Below are positions 22,340-29,729 of a stretch of 43,295 bases of DNA, piece after piece. This stretch comes from Oscillospiraceae bacterium (GTDB lineage Bacteria; Bacillota; Clostridia; Oscillospirales; Oscillospiraceae): the NCBI GenBank assembly GCA_902802045.1, contig CADCKQ010000011.1, forward strand, positions 1 through 43,295. The letters are read 5' to 3'. Every line of letters starts with the position of its first letter. Position 1 is the first letter of the stretch. A program made the position numbers and the translations under genes. The notes beneath the pieces were generated by a model, which saw nothing but the letters and a program-made list of their open reading frames with translations, was not told where the DNA came from and made no database searches.

Positions 22340-24073
22340 ATGGGCACTTTCATGGATGAATACAGGCGCTGGCTTGACAGCCCCGCACTGAGTGAAGCGG
22401 AGTGGAAGGAACTCGATTCCATTAGGAACGATCCGAAGGAAATCGAAGACAGATTCTTCGCACCATTGGAATTCGGCACCGCAGGTCTCAGGGGGACAAT
22501 GAAGGTCGGTCTTCATAACATGAACATCCATATTATCAGGCACGCGACCCAGGCTTTTGCTAACGTGATCTGCCAGGGCGGTGAGGAAGCCAAAAAAGCC
22601 GGAATAGTCATTGCCCACGACTGCCGTATTAACGGACGCAATTTTGCTGAAGAGGCTGCCTGTGTCATGGCCGCAAACGGTATCAGGGTAAGACTCTTTG
22701 ATACCCTGAGACCTACTCCGGAGCTCAGCTTTGCCGTACTGCACTATCATACCGCGGCAGGCCTTAATATCACAGCCTCCCACAATCCGAAGGAATACAA
22801 CGGCTATAAGGTCTACTGGTCGGACGGGGCCCAGCTTCCGCCGAAGGAAGCTGCGGAAATAGCTCAGCAGATGCAGGAGATTGATATATTCAACGGATAC
22901 AAGACCTGCAATCTCGATGAGGCGGTTGCTGACGGGAGAATAGAAATAATCGGGCGGGAAACTGATGAACTCTTCCTGGAAAAAGTCCTCGGAGAGACGA
23001 TCAACGAATCCGCAATCAGAGATGTCGCCGATGATTTCAGAATAGTATATACACCGTTTCATGGCTGCGGCTACAAGCTTGTTCCGGAGACATTAAAGCG
23101 CAGAGGTCTTAAATATCTGTATCCATGTGAGGAACAGATGGTGATAGACGGAAACTTCCCGACTGTCGTAAGCCCGAATCCGGAAAATCCGGAGGGCTTC
23201 TATCTGGCGGTGGATCTTGCCAAGAAGGTCGGTTCCGATCTTATTATCGGTACAGACCCGGACTCCGACAGAATAGGCGTTCTGGCAAGAAAGGGCGATG
23301 AGTTCGTTCCAATAACCGGAAACCAGATGGGCGAGCTCCTGATAGACTATATTATTACCGCAAGAAAAGAAGCGGGATCGATGCCCGAGAATCCGGGAAT
23401 CGTCTCCAGTATAGTCTCAACGCCTATGTCTGCTGCTATCTGTGAGGCAAACGGTGTTCATTTCGAACAGACCTTTACCGGCTTCAAGTTCATGGCTGAG
23501 AGAATTAACGCCTGGAGTAATGCAGGCACCTACAGATATATCTTTGCCTTTGAAGAGAGCTACGGCTATATGGTCGGCGATTTTGTGCGTGATAAGGATG
23601 CCGTAACTGCGGCAATGCTTGTAACAGAGATGGCTGCTGTATATCACAAGAAGGGGATGACCCTGCTCGATGCCGTTGAAGCGCTCTACGCGAAGTACGG
23701 CAGATATGCCGAGAAGACCATTAACCTGGTCATGCCTGGCGTTGACGGACTTAAGGATATGCAGAGCATAATGAGCAATTTAAGATCTGAACCGCCCAAG
23801 TCCATGGCTGGCGTTGATGTAGTAAGAGTCCGCGACTACAAGGACGGAAGCATCTTTGTAACGGGTCTGGGCAAGGTGGCCAAGACCGACATCTCCGGCT
23901 CTAATGTTCTGTATTTCGAGCTTGCCGATGGTACTACATTCATAGTCAGACCATCCGGAACCGAGCCCAAGATCAAAGTCTATATAATGGTTCACGGAGC
24001 AGACAAAGCCGTCTGCGATGCATTGCTTGAAAAATATGTCGCATACGCAGATACCATAAAGGAAATGAAGTAA
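22340..24073 (+). CDS. phospho-sugar mutase (phosphoglucomutase/phosphomannomutase)
   Basis: This 577-residue alpha-D-phosphohexomutase is of the long PgcA-like type. Visible are the N-terminal FGTAGLRGTM, the phosphoserine loop TASHNPKEYNGYKVYW, the Mg2+ loop DPDSDRIGV, the sugar-binding FAFEESYGYMVGD and the phosphate-binding RPSGTEPKIKVY. It interconverts hexose 1- and 6-phosphates, supplying glucose-1-phosphate for polymers or nucleotide sugars. Start ATG 22340 has AAGGAGG at ideal spacing. All catalytic loops look intact. Glucose versus mannose preference cannot be read from the sequence by eye. Confidence 0.94.
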   Translation: MGTFMDEYRRWLDSPALSEAEWKELDSIRNDPKEIEDRFFAPLEFGTAGLRGTMKVGLHNMNIHIIRHATQAFANVICQGGEEAKKAGIVIAHDCRINGRNFAEEAACVMAANGIRVRLFDTLRPTPELSFAVLHYHTAAGLNITASHNPKEYNGYKVYWSDGAQLPPKEAAEIAQQMQEIDIFNGYKTCNLDEAVADGRIEIIGRETDELFLEKVLGETINESAIRDVADDFRIVYTPFHGCGYKLVPETLKRRGLKYLYPCEEQMVIDGNFPTVVSPNPENPEGFYLAVDLAKKVGSDLIIGTDPDSDRIGVLARKGDEFVPITGNQMGELLIDYIITARKEAGSMPENPGIVSSIVSTPMSAAICEANGVHFEQTFTGFKFMAERINAWSNAGTYRYIFAFEESYGYMVGDFVRDKDAVTAAMLVTEMAAVYHKKGMTLLDAVEALYAKYGRYAEKTINLVMPGVDGLKDMQSIMSNLRSEPPKSMAGVDVVRVRDYKDGSIFVTGLGKVAKTDISGSNVLYFELADGTTFIVRPSGTEPKIKVYIMVHGADKAVCDALLEKYVAYADTIKEMK

Positions 24074-24082
24074 TATATATCG

Positions 24083-24625
24083 ATGCCAATATTATTTGAT
24101 CTGTTCGTTACATTTGCCAAAGTCGGAGTCTGCACCTTCGGGGGCGGTTATGCCATGCTCCCCATTCTCGAGAGGGAAGTGGTCAGCAACAAAGGCTGGG
24201 CTACAATGGATGAGCTGTTGGACTATTATGCCGTAGGTCAGTGTACCCCCGGCATAATAGCCGTTAATACGGCAACTTTTATCGGAAACAAGCATAAAGG
24301 CATTCCCGGCTCGATATGCGCGACTCTCGGAATGATATTTCCGTCTCTCGTCATAATCCTGATCATTGCCTCCGTCCTCTCCAATTTTGCCGATATTCCG
24401 GCCGTTCAGAGTGCGTTTGCCGGAATCAGAGTGTGTGTCTGCGTGCTCATATTCAACGCCATCATAAAGCTGTGGAAATCCGTTGTAAAAGACATGTACT
24501 CGCTCATATGCGTGCTTGCAGTCTTTCTGCTCTCAATCTTTCTTGACATCTCTCCGGTGATATTCGTGCTGCTCAGCGCCGTTTGCGGAATACTAATCAA
24601 AACGGCGGAGGTGAGAAGCAAATGA
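24083..24625 (+). CDS. chromate transporter, first half subunit
   Basis: This 180-residue CHR-family membrane protein has the motif FAKVGVCTFGGGYAMLPILE near the N-terminus and CTPGIIAVNTATFIG in the middle, both conserved in CHR domains. About five or six membrane spans follow. In Firmicutes the transporter is often made of two half-size proteins, as here. The start follows the mutase stop by 9 bp and has no strong ribosome binding site, so it is probably translated as part of the mutase operon. CHR proteins export chromate or transport sulfate-like anions; the real anion in a gut-type anaerobe is unproven. Confidence 0.88.
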   Translation: MPILFDLFVTFAKVGVCTFGGGYAMLPILEREVVSNKGWATMDELLDYYAVGQCTPGIIAVNTATFIGNKHKGIPGSICATLGMIFPSLVIILIIASVLSNFADIPAVQSAFAGIRVCVCVLIFNAIIKLWKSVVKDMYSLICVLAVFLLSIFLDISPVIFVLLSAVCGILIKTAEVRSK

Positions 24626-25197
24626 TCTATCTCCGTCTGTTTCTTGAGTTCTTCAAGACCGGTCTGTTCTCGGTCGGGGGCGGTCTTGCAACCATACCGT
24701 TTCTATACGAGCTGTCGGCGAAAACAGGCTGGTTTTCATACGAAGAGCTTGCAAATATGATGGCTGTCTCCGAATCGACCCCGGGGCCTATGGGTGTAAA
24801 TATGGCGACCTATGTAGGCTTTGAAACCGCGGGGGTCCCGGGCTCGATCTGTGCAACGATAGGTCTTGTAACCCCATCCGTTATAATAATCCTGATCATT
24901 GCCAAAGCCCTGCACGCGTTTCGGAGCAACAGATATGTGGATGCGGCCTTTTACGGTATAAGGCCCTGTTCTCTGGGGCTCATAGCAGCAGCCGGAGCTA
25001 TCGTAGCGAAGATCGCACTTCTGAATATCGATCTGTTCAAACAGACCGGCCTGTTTACGGACCTAGTAAATATCAGGGCGCTTATCCTTGCTGCTGCTCT
25101 TCTGGTTCTAACAAGAGCCGTCAAATTTACCAAAAACCTCCATCCTCTCTGGTTTATAGCCTTCTCGGCGATCATGGGCATTCTGCTCAAATACTGA
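24622..25197 (+). CDS. chromate transporter, second half subunit
   Basis: This 191-residue CHR half-domain partners the preceding gene. It starts at ATG 24622, overlapping the first gene's TGA by 4 bp and preceded by GGAGG; a longer frame from 24583 lies inside the first gene. Motifs are FFKTGLFSVGGGLATIPFLY and STPGPMGVNMATYVGFETAG. The two subunits differ clearly in sequence, so they probably form an antiparallel heterodimer rather than being a recent duplication. A terminator follows within 15 bp. Confidence 0.88.
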   Translation: MIYLRLFLEFFKTGLFSVGGGLATIPFLYELSAKTGWFSYEELANMMAVSESTPGPMGVNMATYVGFETAGVPGSICATIGLVTPSVIIILIIAKALHAFRSNRYVDAAFYGIRPCSLGLIAAAGAIVAKIALLNIDLFKQTGLFTDLVNIRALILAAALLVLTRAVKFTKNLHPLWFIAFSAIMGILLKY

Positions 25198-25204
25198 CAA
25201 AAGA

Positions 25205-25236
25205 AAAAACCGGACAGCATGCTGTTCGGCTTTTCC
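25205..25236. terminator. bidirectional terminator
   Basis: CCGGACAGC and GCTGTTCGG form a stem around AT, flanked by AAAAAA on the left and TTTT on the right. It separates the convergent chromate transporter and surface-protein genes. Confidence 0.75.
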
Positions 25237-25258
25237 TGACTGTTGTTTATTTGGAAGA

Positions 25259-26368
25259 TCAGTGTTTTCCTTTTGTATTGCTCCTGCCGCCTTTGCTTTT
25301 GTGGAGGATCCAGACAACAGCAGCTATTCCGACAAGTGAGATTCCCGTGAGGGCGATCCAGAGACCTATCCTGTTGGTATCAGCAGTAAAAGGGGCATTG
25401 ATCCTTTCACAGAGCGCTGTTATCTCGATATCGCCTCTGACTCTCGTTCCGAAAACGGATATCCTTCCGGAAGAAGTGTCATAGCTGTAGTGCTTGGTTT
25501 CCAGCTCATCTCCGTCGACCTTGACAGTTATGTTCTTTGGAAGCACATAGCCCGTTCTGGGGATAACATAGGACGTATAAGCTGTGCCGTACTGAGGTCT
25601 TGAATCACTGGAGAAGTCCGCGTGGCTTACAAGCACCGAAACGGAATAAACTTTCCCGACCTTATCAGCAGAGACCGTGATCTTGCCGTCAATGTATTTT
25701 CCGGGCACGGAAAGCCTTCCGGTTGCCGGGTCGAACCATGTGCCTACGGAAGTGTATTCCTCCTCGAGAACGGAGCCGACTCTGTTTGCAACGCCTGTGG
25801 ATCCGTTGATTATGTATACTTTGTCGTATACCGTAACGGTTATGGTCCCGTACTCGTTGTGTTTGCTCAGCGGTACAAAGGTGACATCAAAGCGCTTGCC
25901 GGCCTGCGGTGACTGCGTAACTGATTCAACGGTGAAGTCGGCAAGCCCTTCGATGTTCAGCCTGACTGTTTTGCCTGCAAAAGATGGAGAAACACTTAAC
26001 TCATCGGCAATGACATTGCCGGGAATTACCAATTCATGATTTCCTATGTTGTACCAGACTCCAAGACTGTCTGCAACGGTGTTGTCCGCAGGATAAGCAT
26101 CTCCGGTCTCAGGATCGACCGTATATGAGCCTTTTCCGGTCTTTATCTCAAAACCGGTCAGCGTCCCGTAGCATTTGGAGAGATCGGCAGCAAGCCTTAC
26201 ATCTCTTCCTTCGGCAGGTTCTCCGGACAGGAGGTTGAATTTCAGGCCTTTGGAATCCGCAAAACTGCAGGAAATGTTTCCGCCGTCCGCATAACAGACA
26301 GCGGAAGAAAGAAATAGCGATGCCAGCAAGCTTATACATATAAGTATTTTAAAAGCTTTTCTGATCAT
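25259..26368 (-). CDS. membrane-anchored surface protein with beta-rich repeats
   Basis: This 369-residue protein has a signal peptide (residues 1-27, core FKILICISLLASLFLSSAVC, then YA), an extracellular part, and a C-terminal membrane helix (LWIALTGISLVGIAAVVWIL) with a basic tail. The outside part contains about three diverged repeats ending in a strand such as HELVIPGNVIADELSVS, GRLSVPGKYIDGKITVS and GRISVFGTRVRGDIEIT, spaced by about 85-100 residues and each preceded by a Tyr-Asp/Gly-Thr-Gly turn. There is no LPXTG motif, so anchoring is by the membrane helix. I do not recognise a family; an adhesin-like or sensory ectodomain is a guess. Start ATG 26368 has CGGAG upstream. Confidence 0.72.
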   Translation of the reverse strand: MIRKAFKILICISLLASLFLSSAVCYADGGNISCSFADSKGLKFNLLSGEPAEGRDVRLAADLSKCYGTLTGFEIKTGKGSYTVDPETGDAYPADNTVADSLGVWYNIGNHELVIPGNVIADELSVSPSFAGKTVRLNIEGLADFTVESVTQSPQAGKRFDVTFVPLSKHNEYGTITVTVYDKVYIINGSTGVANRVGSVLEEEYTSVGTWFDPATGRLSVPGKYIDGKITVSADKVGKVYSVSVLVSHADFSSDSRPQYGTAYTSYVIPRTGYVLPKNITVKVDGDELETKHYSYDTSSGRISVFGTRVRGDIEITALCERINAPFTADTNRIGLWIALTGISLVGIAAVVWILHKSKGGRSNTKGKH

Positions 26369-26402
26369 CGTCTTATTACTCCGTAACCGTCAGGTCAAAT
26401 AG

Positions 26403-26453
26403 ATTATGTTTTAGTAATTATGTTTTGGAAATTATGTTGACTATTATTATGTT
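26403..26453. repeat. four phased ATTATGTT repeats in a divergent promoter region
   Basis: ATTATGTT occurs at 26403-26410, 26417-26424, 26431-26438 and 26446-26453, giving periods of 14, 14 and 15 bp, with a related ATTATGCA about 16 bp further on. The array lies 35-85 bp upstream of the surface-protein start (minus strand) and about 150 bp upstream of phoH. The regular spacing suggests binding of an oligomeric regulator. Confidence 0.55.
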
Positions 26454-26599
26454 AATATATTTATTCTCATTATGCAAAGATTTTTTTGTGCAAATTGCCT
26501 AAAACAAATAATAAAATATCAAAAAAGTAAAACGAAATTTAACGGCTGATTACGAATCCGGAAAAACAAGTTACAAATTTATGCATTTGGAGTTTTGCA

Positions 26600-27601
26600 A
26601 TGATCGAAAGAATAATTGAAGCGGAGAGACTCGAAGATCTGATCAGCGTATTCGGCTCATTTGACAGGAATCTTCACATCATAGAATCCGAACTGAATGT
26701 CAAGGTCCTTGACAGGGAAAACTGCATTCATATCAGCGGGGAGGCCGATGCGGTAATGCTCGCGGAAAAGACCATAAACGGGCTGCTTACCCTGGCCTCC
26801 AAAGGGGAGAGTATCGACGATTCCAACGTAAGATATGTGATGCAGCTGGTCAATGAGGGCAAAGAGAGGAAGATCGATGAGCTCACCGGCGACGTGATCT
26901 GCATTACGGCAAACGGAAAGCCCGTGAAGCCTAAAACTCTCGGTCAGAAAAACTATTGCGACGCGATCTCCGAAAACACGATCACACTCGGAATAGGCCC
27001 CGCGGGAACAGGCAAGACTTATCTCGCCGTGGCTGCCGCAGTCGCGGCGTTCAGGGCCGAGAAGGTCAACAGGATCATTCTAACCAGGCCGGCTGTTGAA
27101 GCAGGCGAGAGACTCGGGTTTCTGCCCGGTGATCTTCAGAGCAAGGTGGACCCGTACCTGAGGCCTCTATATGACGCTCTCTTTGAGATGTTCGGCCCCG
27201 ATACATATCAGAAATACCTTGAGAAGGGCAATATCGAGGTGGCTCCGCTCGCCTATATGAGAGGGCGGACTCTGGACGACAGCTTTATAATCCTCGACGA
27301 GGCCCAGAACACCTCCGGAGAACAGATGAAGATGTTCCTGACCAGGATCGGGTTCGGATCAAAAGTGGTCATCACCGGCGATATCACCCAGATAGACCTG
27401 CCCGCAGACAAGAGCTCCGGACTCAAGACCGCAATGAAGGTGCTCGAGGATATAGACGATATAGCCATCTGCCAGCTGACAGGCGCCGATGTGGTGAGGC
27501 ACCGCCTGGTGCAGAAGATCATCGAGGCCTACGAGGACTATGAGACAAAGCACCCGCTGACCAACGCAAAACCTGCTCCGAAAAGTTACAAAAGGAAGTA
27601 A
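26600..27601 (+). CDS. phoH: PhoH family ATPase
   Basis: This 333-residue protein has an N-terminal KH-like RNA-binding region (about 1-75) and a PhoH ATPase domain. Walker A is GPAGTGKTYLAVAAAVAAFR, Walker B is SFIILDEAQN, and the arginine-containing motif RIILTRPAVEAGERLGFLPG is present. It is the YlaK/YbeZ-like subgroup, normally adjacent to ybeY as here, and thought to work with YbeY in rRNA processing or quality control. GGAG lies 7 nt before the ATG. It starts a run of housekeeping genes: ybeY (8 bp gap), era, recO and mutS2. Confidence 0.94.
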   Translation: MIERIIEAERLEDLISVFGSFDRNLHIIESELNVKVLDRENCIHISGEADAVMLAEKTINGLLTLASKGESIDDSNVRYVMQLVNEGKERKIDELTGDVICITANGKPVKPKTLGQKNYCDAISENTITLGIGPAGTGKTYLAVAAAVAAFRAEKVNRIILTRPAVEAGERLGFLPGDLQSKVDPYLRPLYDALFEMFGPDTYQKYLEKGNIEVAPLAYMRGRTLDDSFIILDEAQNTSGEQMKMFLTRIGFGSKVVITGDITQIDLPADKSSGLKTAMKVLEDIDDIAICQLTGADVVRHRLVQKIIEAYEDYETKHPLTNAKPAPKSYKRK

Positions 27602-27609
27602 AGCGGTAT

Positions 27610-28089
27610 ATGAGAAATGAAATATATGTCAGTCGCGAGGTAAAAGGGCTCGGATTCAGAAACGCGGCTGCGTTGATAAAAAAAGCCGTAAACAGGGCAC
27701 TGGATGCTGAGAACATCGATGCGCCATGTATAGTCAGCGTCCTACTGACTGACGATGAGGGCATCAGGGAAATGAACAGGCAGTTCAGGGATACCGACAG
27801 GTCAACGGACGTGCTCTCTTTCCCGCTCAACGAGCTTCAGCCCGGAGAGTTTGATGCGGACATCTGTGAGACAGATCCCGGGACGGGGAGCGTTATGCTC
27901 GGGGATATCTTGATCAATATCCCGCAGTGCGCCGTTCAGGGGGAGGAATTCGGGCACGGCTTTGACAGGGAGCTTACATATCTTACCGTTCATTCCGTCC
28001 TGCATCTTCTCGGTTATGACCACACCGATGAGGGCGAGATGAAAAAACAGATGAGAAGAAGAGAAAAAGAGATAATGGGGGAAGACTGA
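27610..28089 (+). CDS. ybeY: endoribonuclease YbeY
   Basis: This 159-residue enzyme has the zinc-binding motif in TVHSVLHLLGYDHTDEGEM, where three histidines coordinate the metal. The upstream family motif RDTDRSTDVLSFPL is also clear. YbeY processes 16S rRNA 3' ends and takes part in ribosome quality control. It lies 8 bp after phoH, and its stop is 1 bp before era. This order is common in Firmicutes, though a diacylglycerol kinase and cytidine deaminase gene often found between ybeY and era are absent here. Confidence 0.95.
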   Translation: MRNEIYVSREVKGLGFRNAAALIKKAVNRALDAENIDAPCIVSVLLTDDEGIREMNRQFRDTDRSTDVLSFPLNELQPGEFDADICETDPGTGSVMLGDILINIPQCAVQGEEFGHGFDRELTYLTVHSVLHLLGYDHTDEGEMKKQMRRREKEIMGED

Positions 28090-28090
28090 G

Positions 28091-28981
28091 ATGACGAAAA
28101 CTGTTATGGCTGCAGTATGCGGGAGGCCGAATGTAGGCAAATCCACGCTTACAAACCTTCTTACAGGCGAGAAGATAGCTATAGTCTCGGACAAGCCCCA
28201 GACGACGAGAAACCGTATAGAGGCCATATTCCAGAGAGGTGAGACACAGTTCATCCTGCTGGATACTCCAGGCTTTCACAAGCCTAAGACCAGACTCGGG
28301 GACTACATGGTCAAGGTAGTAAACGAAACTGTCACTGATGTGGACCTCGCGCTCATGGTCGTTGAGCCGGCGGCGAAGATCGGAAAGCAGGAAGAGGAGC
28401 TCCTCGCGCGTCTCAAGTCCGCCGGGACTCCGGTGATACTCGCGATCAACAAGATAGATACGGTCGAAGACAAGAGAAATCTGCTGGAAGTCATCGCGGT
28501 CTACTCGGAGGCCTTCGAATTCGAGTCGATAATCCCTGTCTCCGCTAAGACCGGGGACGGAACCGGGGAACTGGTCGATGAAATGGAAAAGTACGCGACG
28601 GAGGGCCCCTGGCTCTTCCCCGACGATATGATCACTGACCAGCCCGAGCGCCAGATCTGCGCAGAATACATAAGAGAAAAGCTGCTTATGTGCCTCGACA
28701 AGGAGATACCCCACGGCACGGCAGTCGAGATAACGAAATTTTCCGAAAGAGACAGCTGTATAACTGATATCGAGGCGACGATATACTGTGAGAAGGAGAG
28801 CCACAAGAGAATAATAATCGGAAAAGGCGGCTCAATGCTCAGAAAAGTCGGAGAGCTCGCGCGCAGGGATATCGAGGAGCTCACCGGAATGAAGGTGAAC
28901 CTTCAGACCTGGGTCAAGGTCAGGGAGAACTGGAGAGACTCCGCGGCCTCTCTGAGAAACTTCGGTTACAGAGAGAATTAA
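28091..28981 (+). CDS. era: GTPase Era
   Basis: This 296-residue protein has the GTPase domain with G1 GRPNVGKSTLTN, G2 KPQTTRNRI, G3 DTPGFHKPK and G4 NKID, followed by a C-terminal KH domain with IIGKGGSMLRKVGELARRDI. Era binds the 3' end of 16S rRNA and is needed for 30S maturation. It is packed 1 bp after ybeY and touches recO, forming a tight operon. Confidence 0.97.
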   Translation: MTKTVMAAVCGRPNVGKSTLTNLLTGEKIAIVSDKPQTTRNRIEAIFQRGETQFILLDTPGFHKPKTRLGDYMVKVVNETVTDVDLALMVVEPAAKIGKQEEELLARLKSAGTPVILAINKIDTVEDKRNLLEVIAVYSEAFEFESIIPVSAKTGDGTGELVDEMEKYATEGPWLFPDDMITDQPERQICAEYIREKLLMCLDKEIPHGTAVEITKFSERDSCITDIEATIYCEKESHKRIIIGKGGSMLRKVGELARRDIEELTGMKVNLQTWVKVRENWRDSAASLRNFGYREN

Positions 28982-29725
28982 ATGCACAAGACGGTAAAAG
29001 CGCTGATCCTGAGAGAGGTCAGATACAAAGAGGCGGACAGGATCCTGAACGTGCTCTCCGAGGAGGGGAAGCTCATAATGAAGGCCCCCGGAGCCCTTAA
29101 AAAAAACAGCAAAACGGCGGCCGGAACTCAGGCGCTGGTGTATTCCGAACTCACCCTGTACGAGTCTCTCGGCAAATGGAATGTGAAGGAAGCGGTTTCC
29201 CTGGAGGATTTCAAAGGCCTTCGTGAGGATATAACGGCGCTTTCTCTCGGAAGTTACTTTGCCGAAGCTCTCGAGGTCTTTTCCCAGGAGGACATCCCCG
29301 ACAGCGGGCTTTTGAGACTCGGACTCAATTCACTGTACGCTCTTTCAAACGGGCTGTATTCCCAGGAGCATATCAAGGCGGCTTTTGAGATGAGATGCAT
29401 GTGCCTGAACGGTTATATGCCGGATATAGGCAAATGCGTGTATTGCGGGAAGGAGGAGCCCGAGTCGCCGTTTTTTAGCTACGAAAACGGTAAGATCTGC
29501 TGTCGCAGATGCAGGGACGCCGCTTTCGGGCTTTACGCGGACGCCTGCAGCGAGTCTTTAGCTGCTCTGAGATACATCTGCGGAGCTCCGGACAAAAATT
29601 TCCTCAAATTCAGCATAAGCGAAGAGGCACAGGCCCGCCTTTCGAATATCTGCGAGCGCTGGTTCCTCTATAACACGGATAAGAATTTCCCCACACTGGA
29701 ATACTGGAAAAAGATAAAGATCTGA
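28982..29725 (+). CDS. recO: DNA repair protein RecO
   Basis: This 247-residue protein has an N-terminal OB-fold (VKALILREVRYKEADRILNV, then GALKKNSK) and a C-terminal helical domain with a zinc motif CVYCGKEEP ... CCRRC. RecO loads RecA onto single-stranded DNA with RecR in the RecFOR pathway. It starts immediately after the era stop without its own strong ribosome binding site, indicating translational coupling. Confidence 0.93.
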   Translation: MHKTVKALILREVRYKEADRILNVLSEEGKLIMKAPGALKKNSKTAAGTQALVYSELTLYESLGKWNVKEAVSLEDFKGLREDITALSLGSYFAEALEVFSQEDIPDSGLLRLGLNSLYALSNGLYSQEHIKAAFEMRCMCLNGYMPDIGKCVYCGKEEPESPFFSYENGKICCRRCRDAAFGLYADACSESLAALRYICGAPDKNFLKFSISEEAQARLSNICERWFLYNTDKNFPTLEYWKKIKI

Positions 29726-29729
29726 TATT

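Noticed and set aside
22325..23062. Minus-strand frame of 245 residues opposite the phosphohexomutase
   Set aside because: The plus-strand mutase has intact catalytic loops throughout this stretch.
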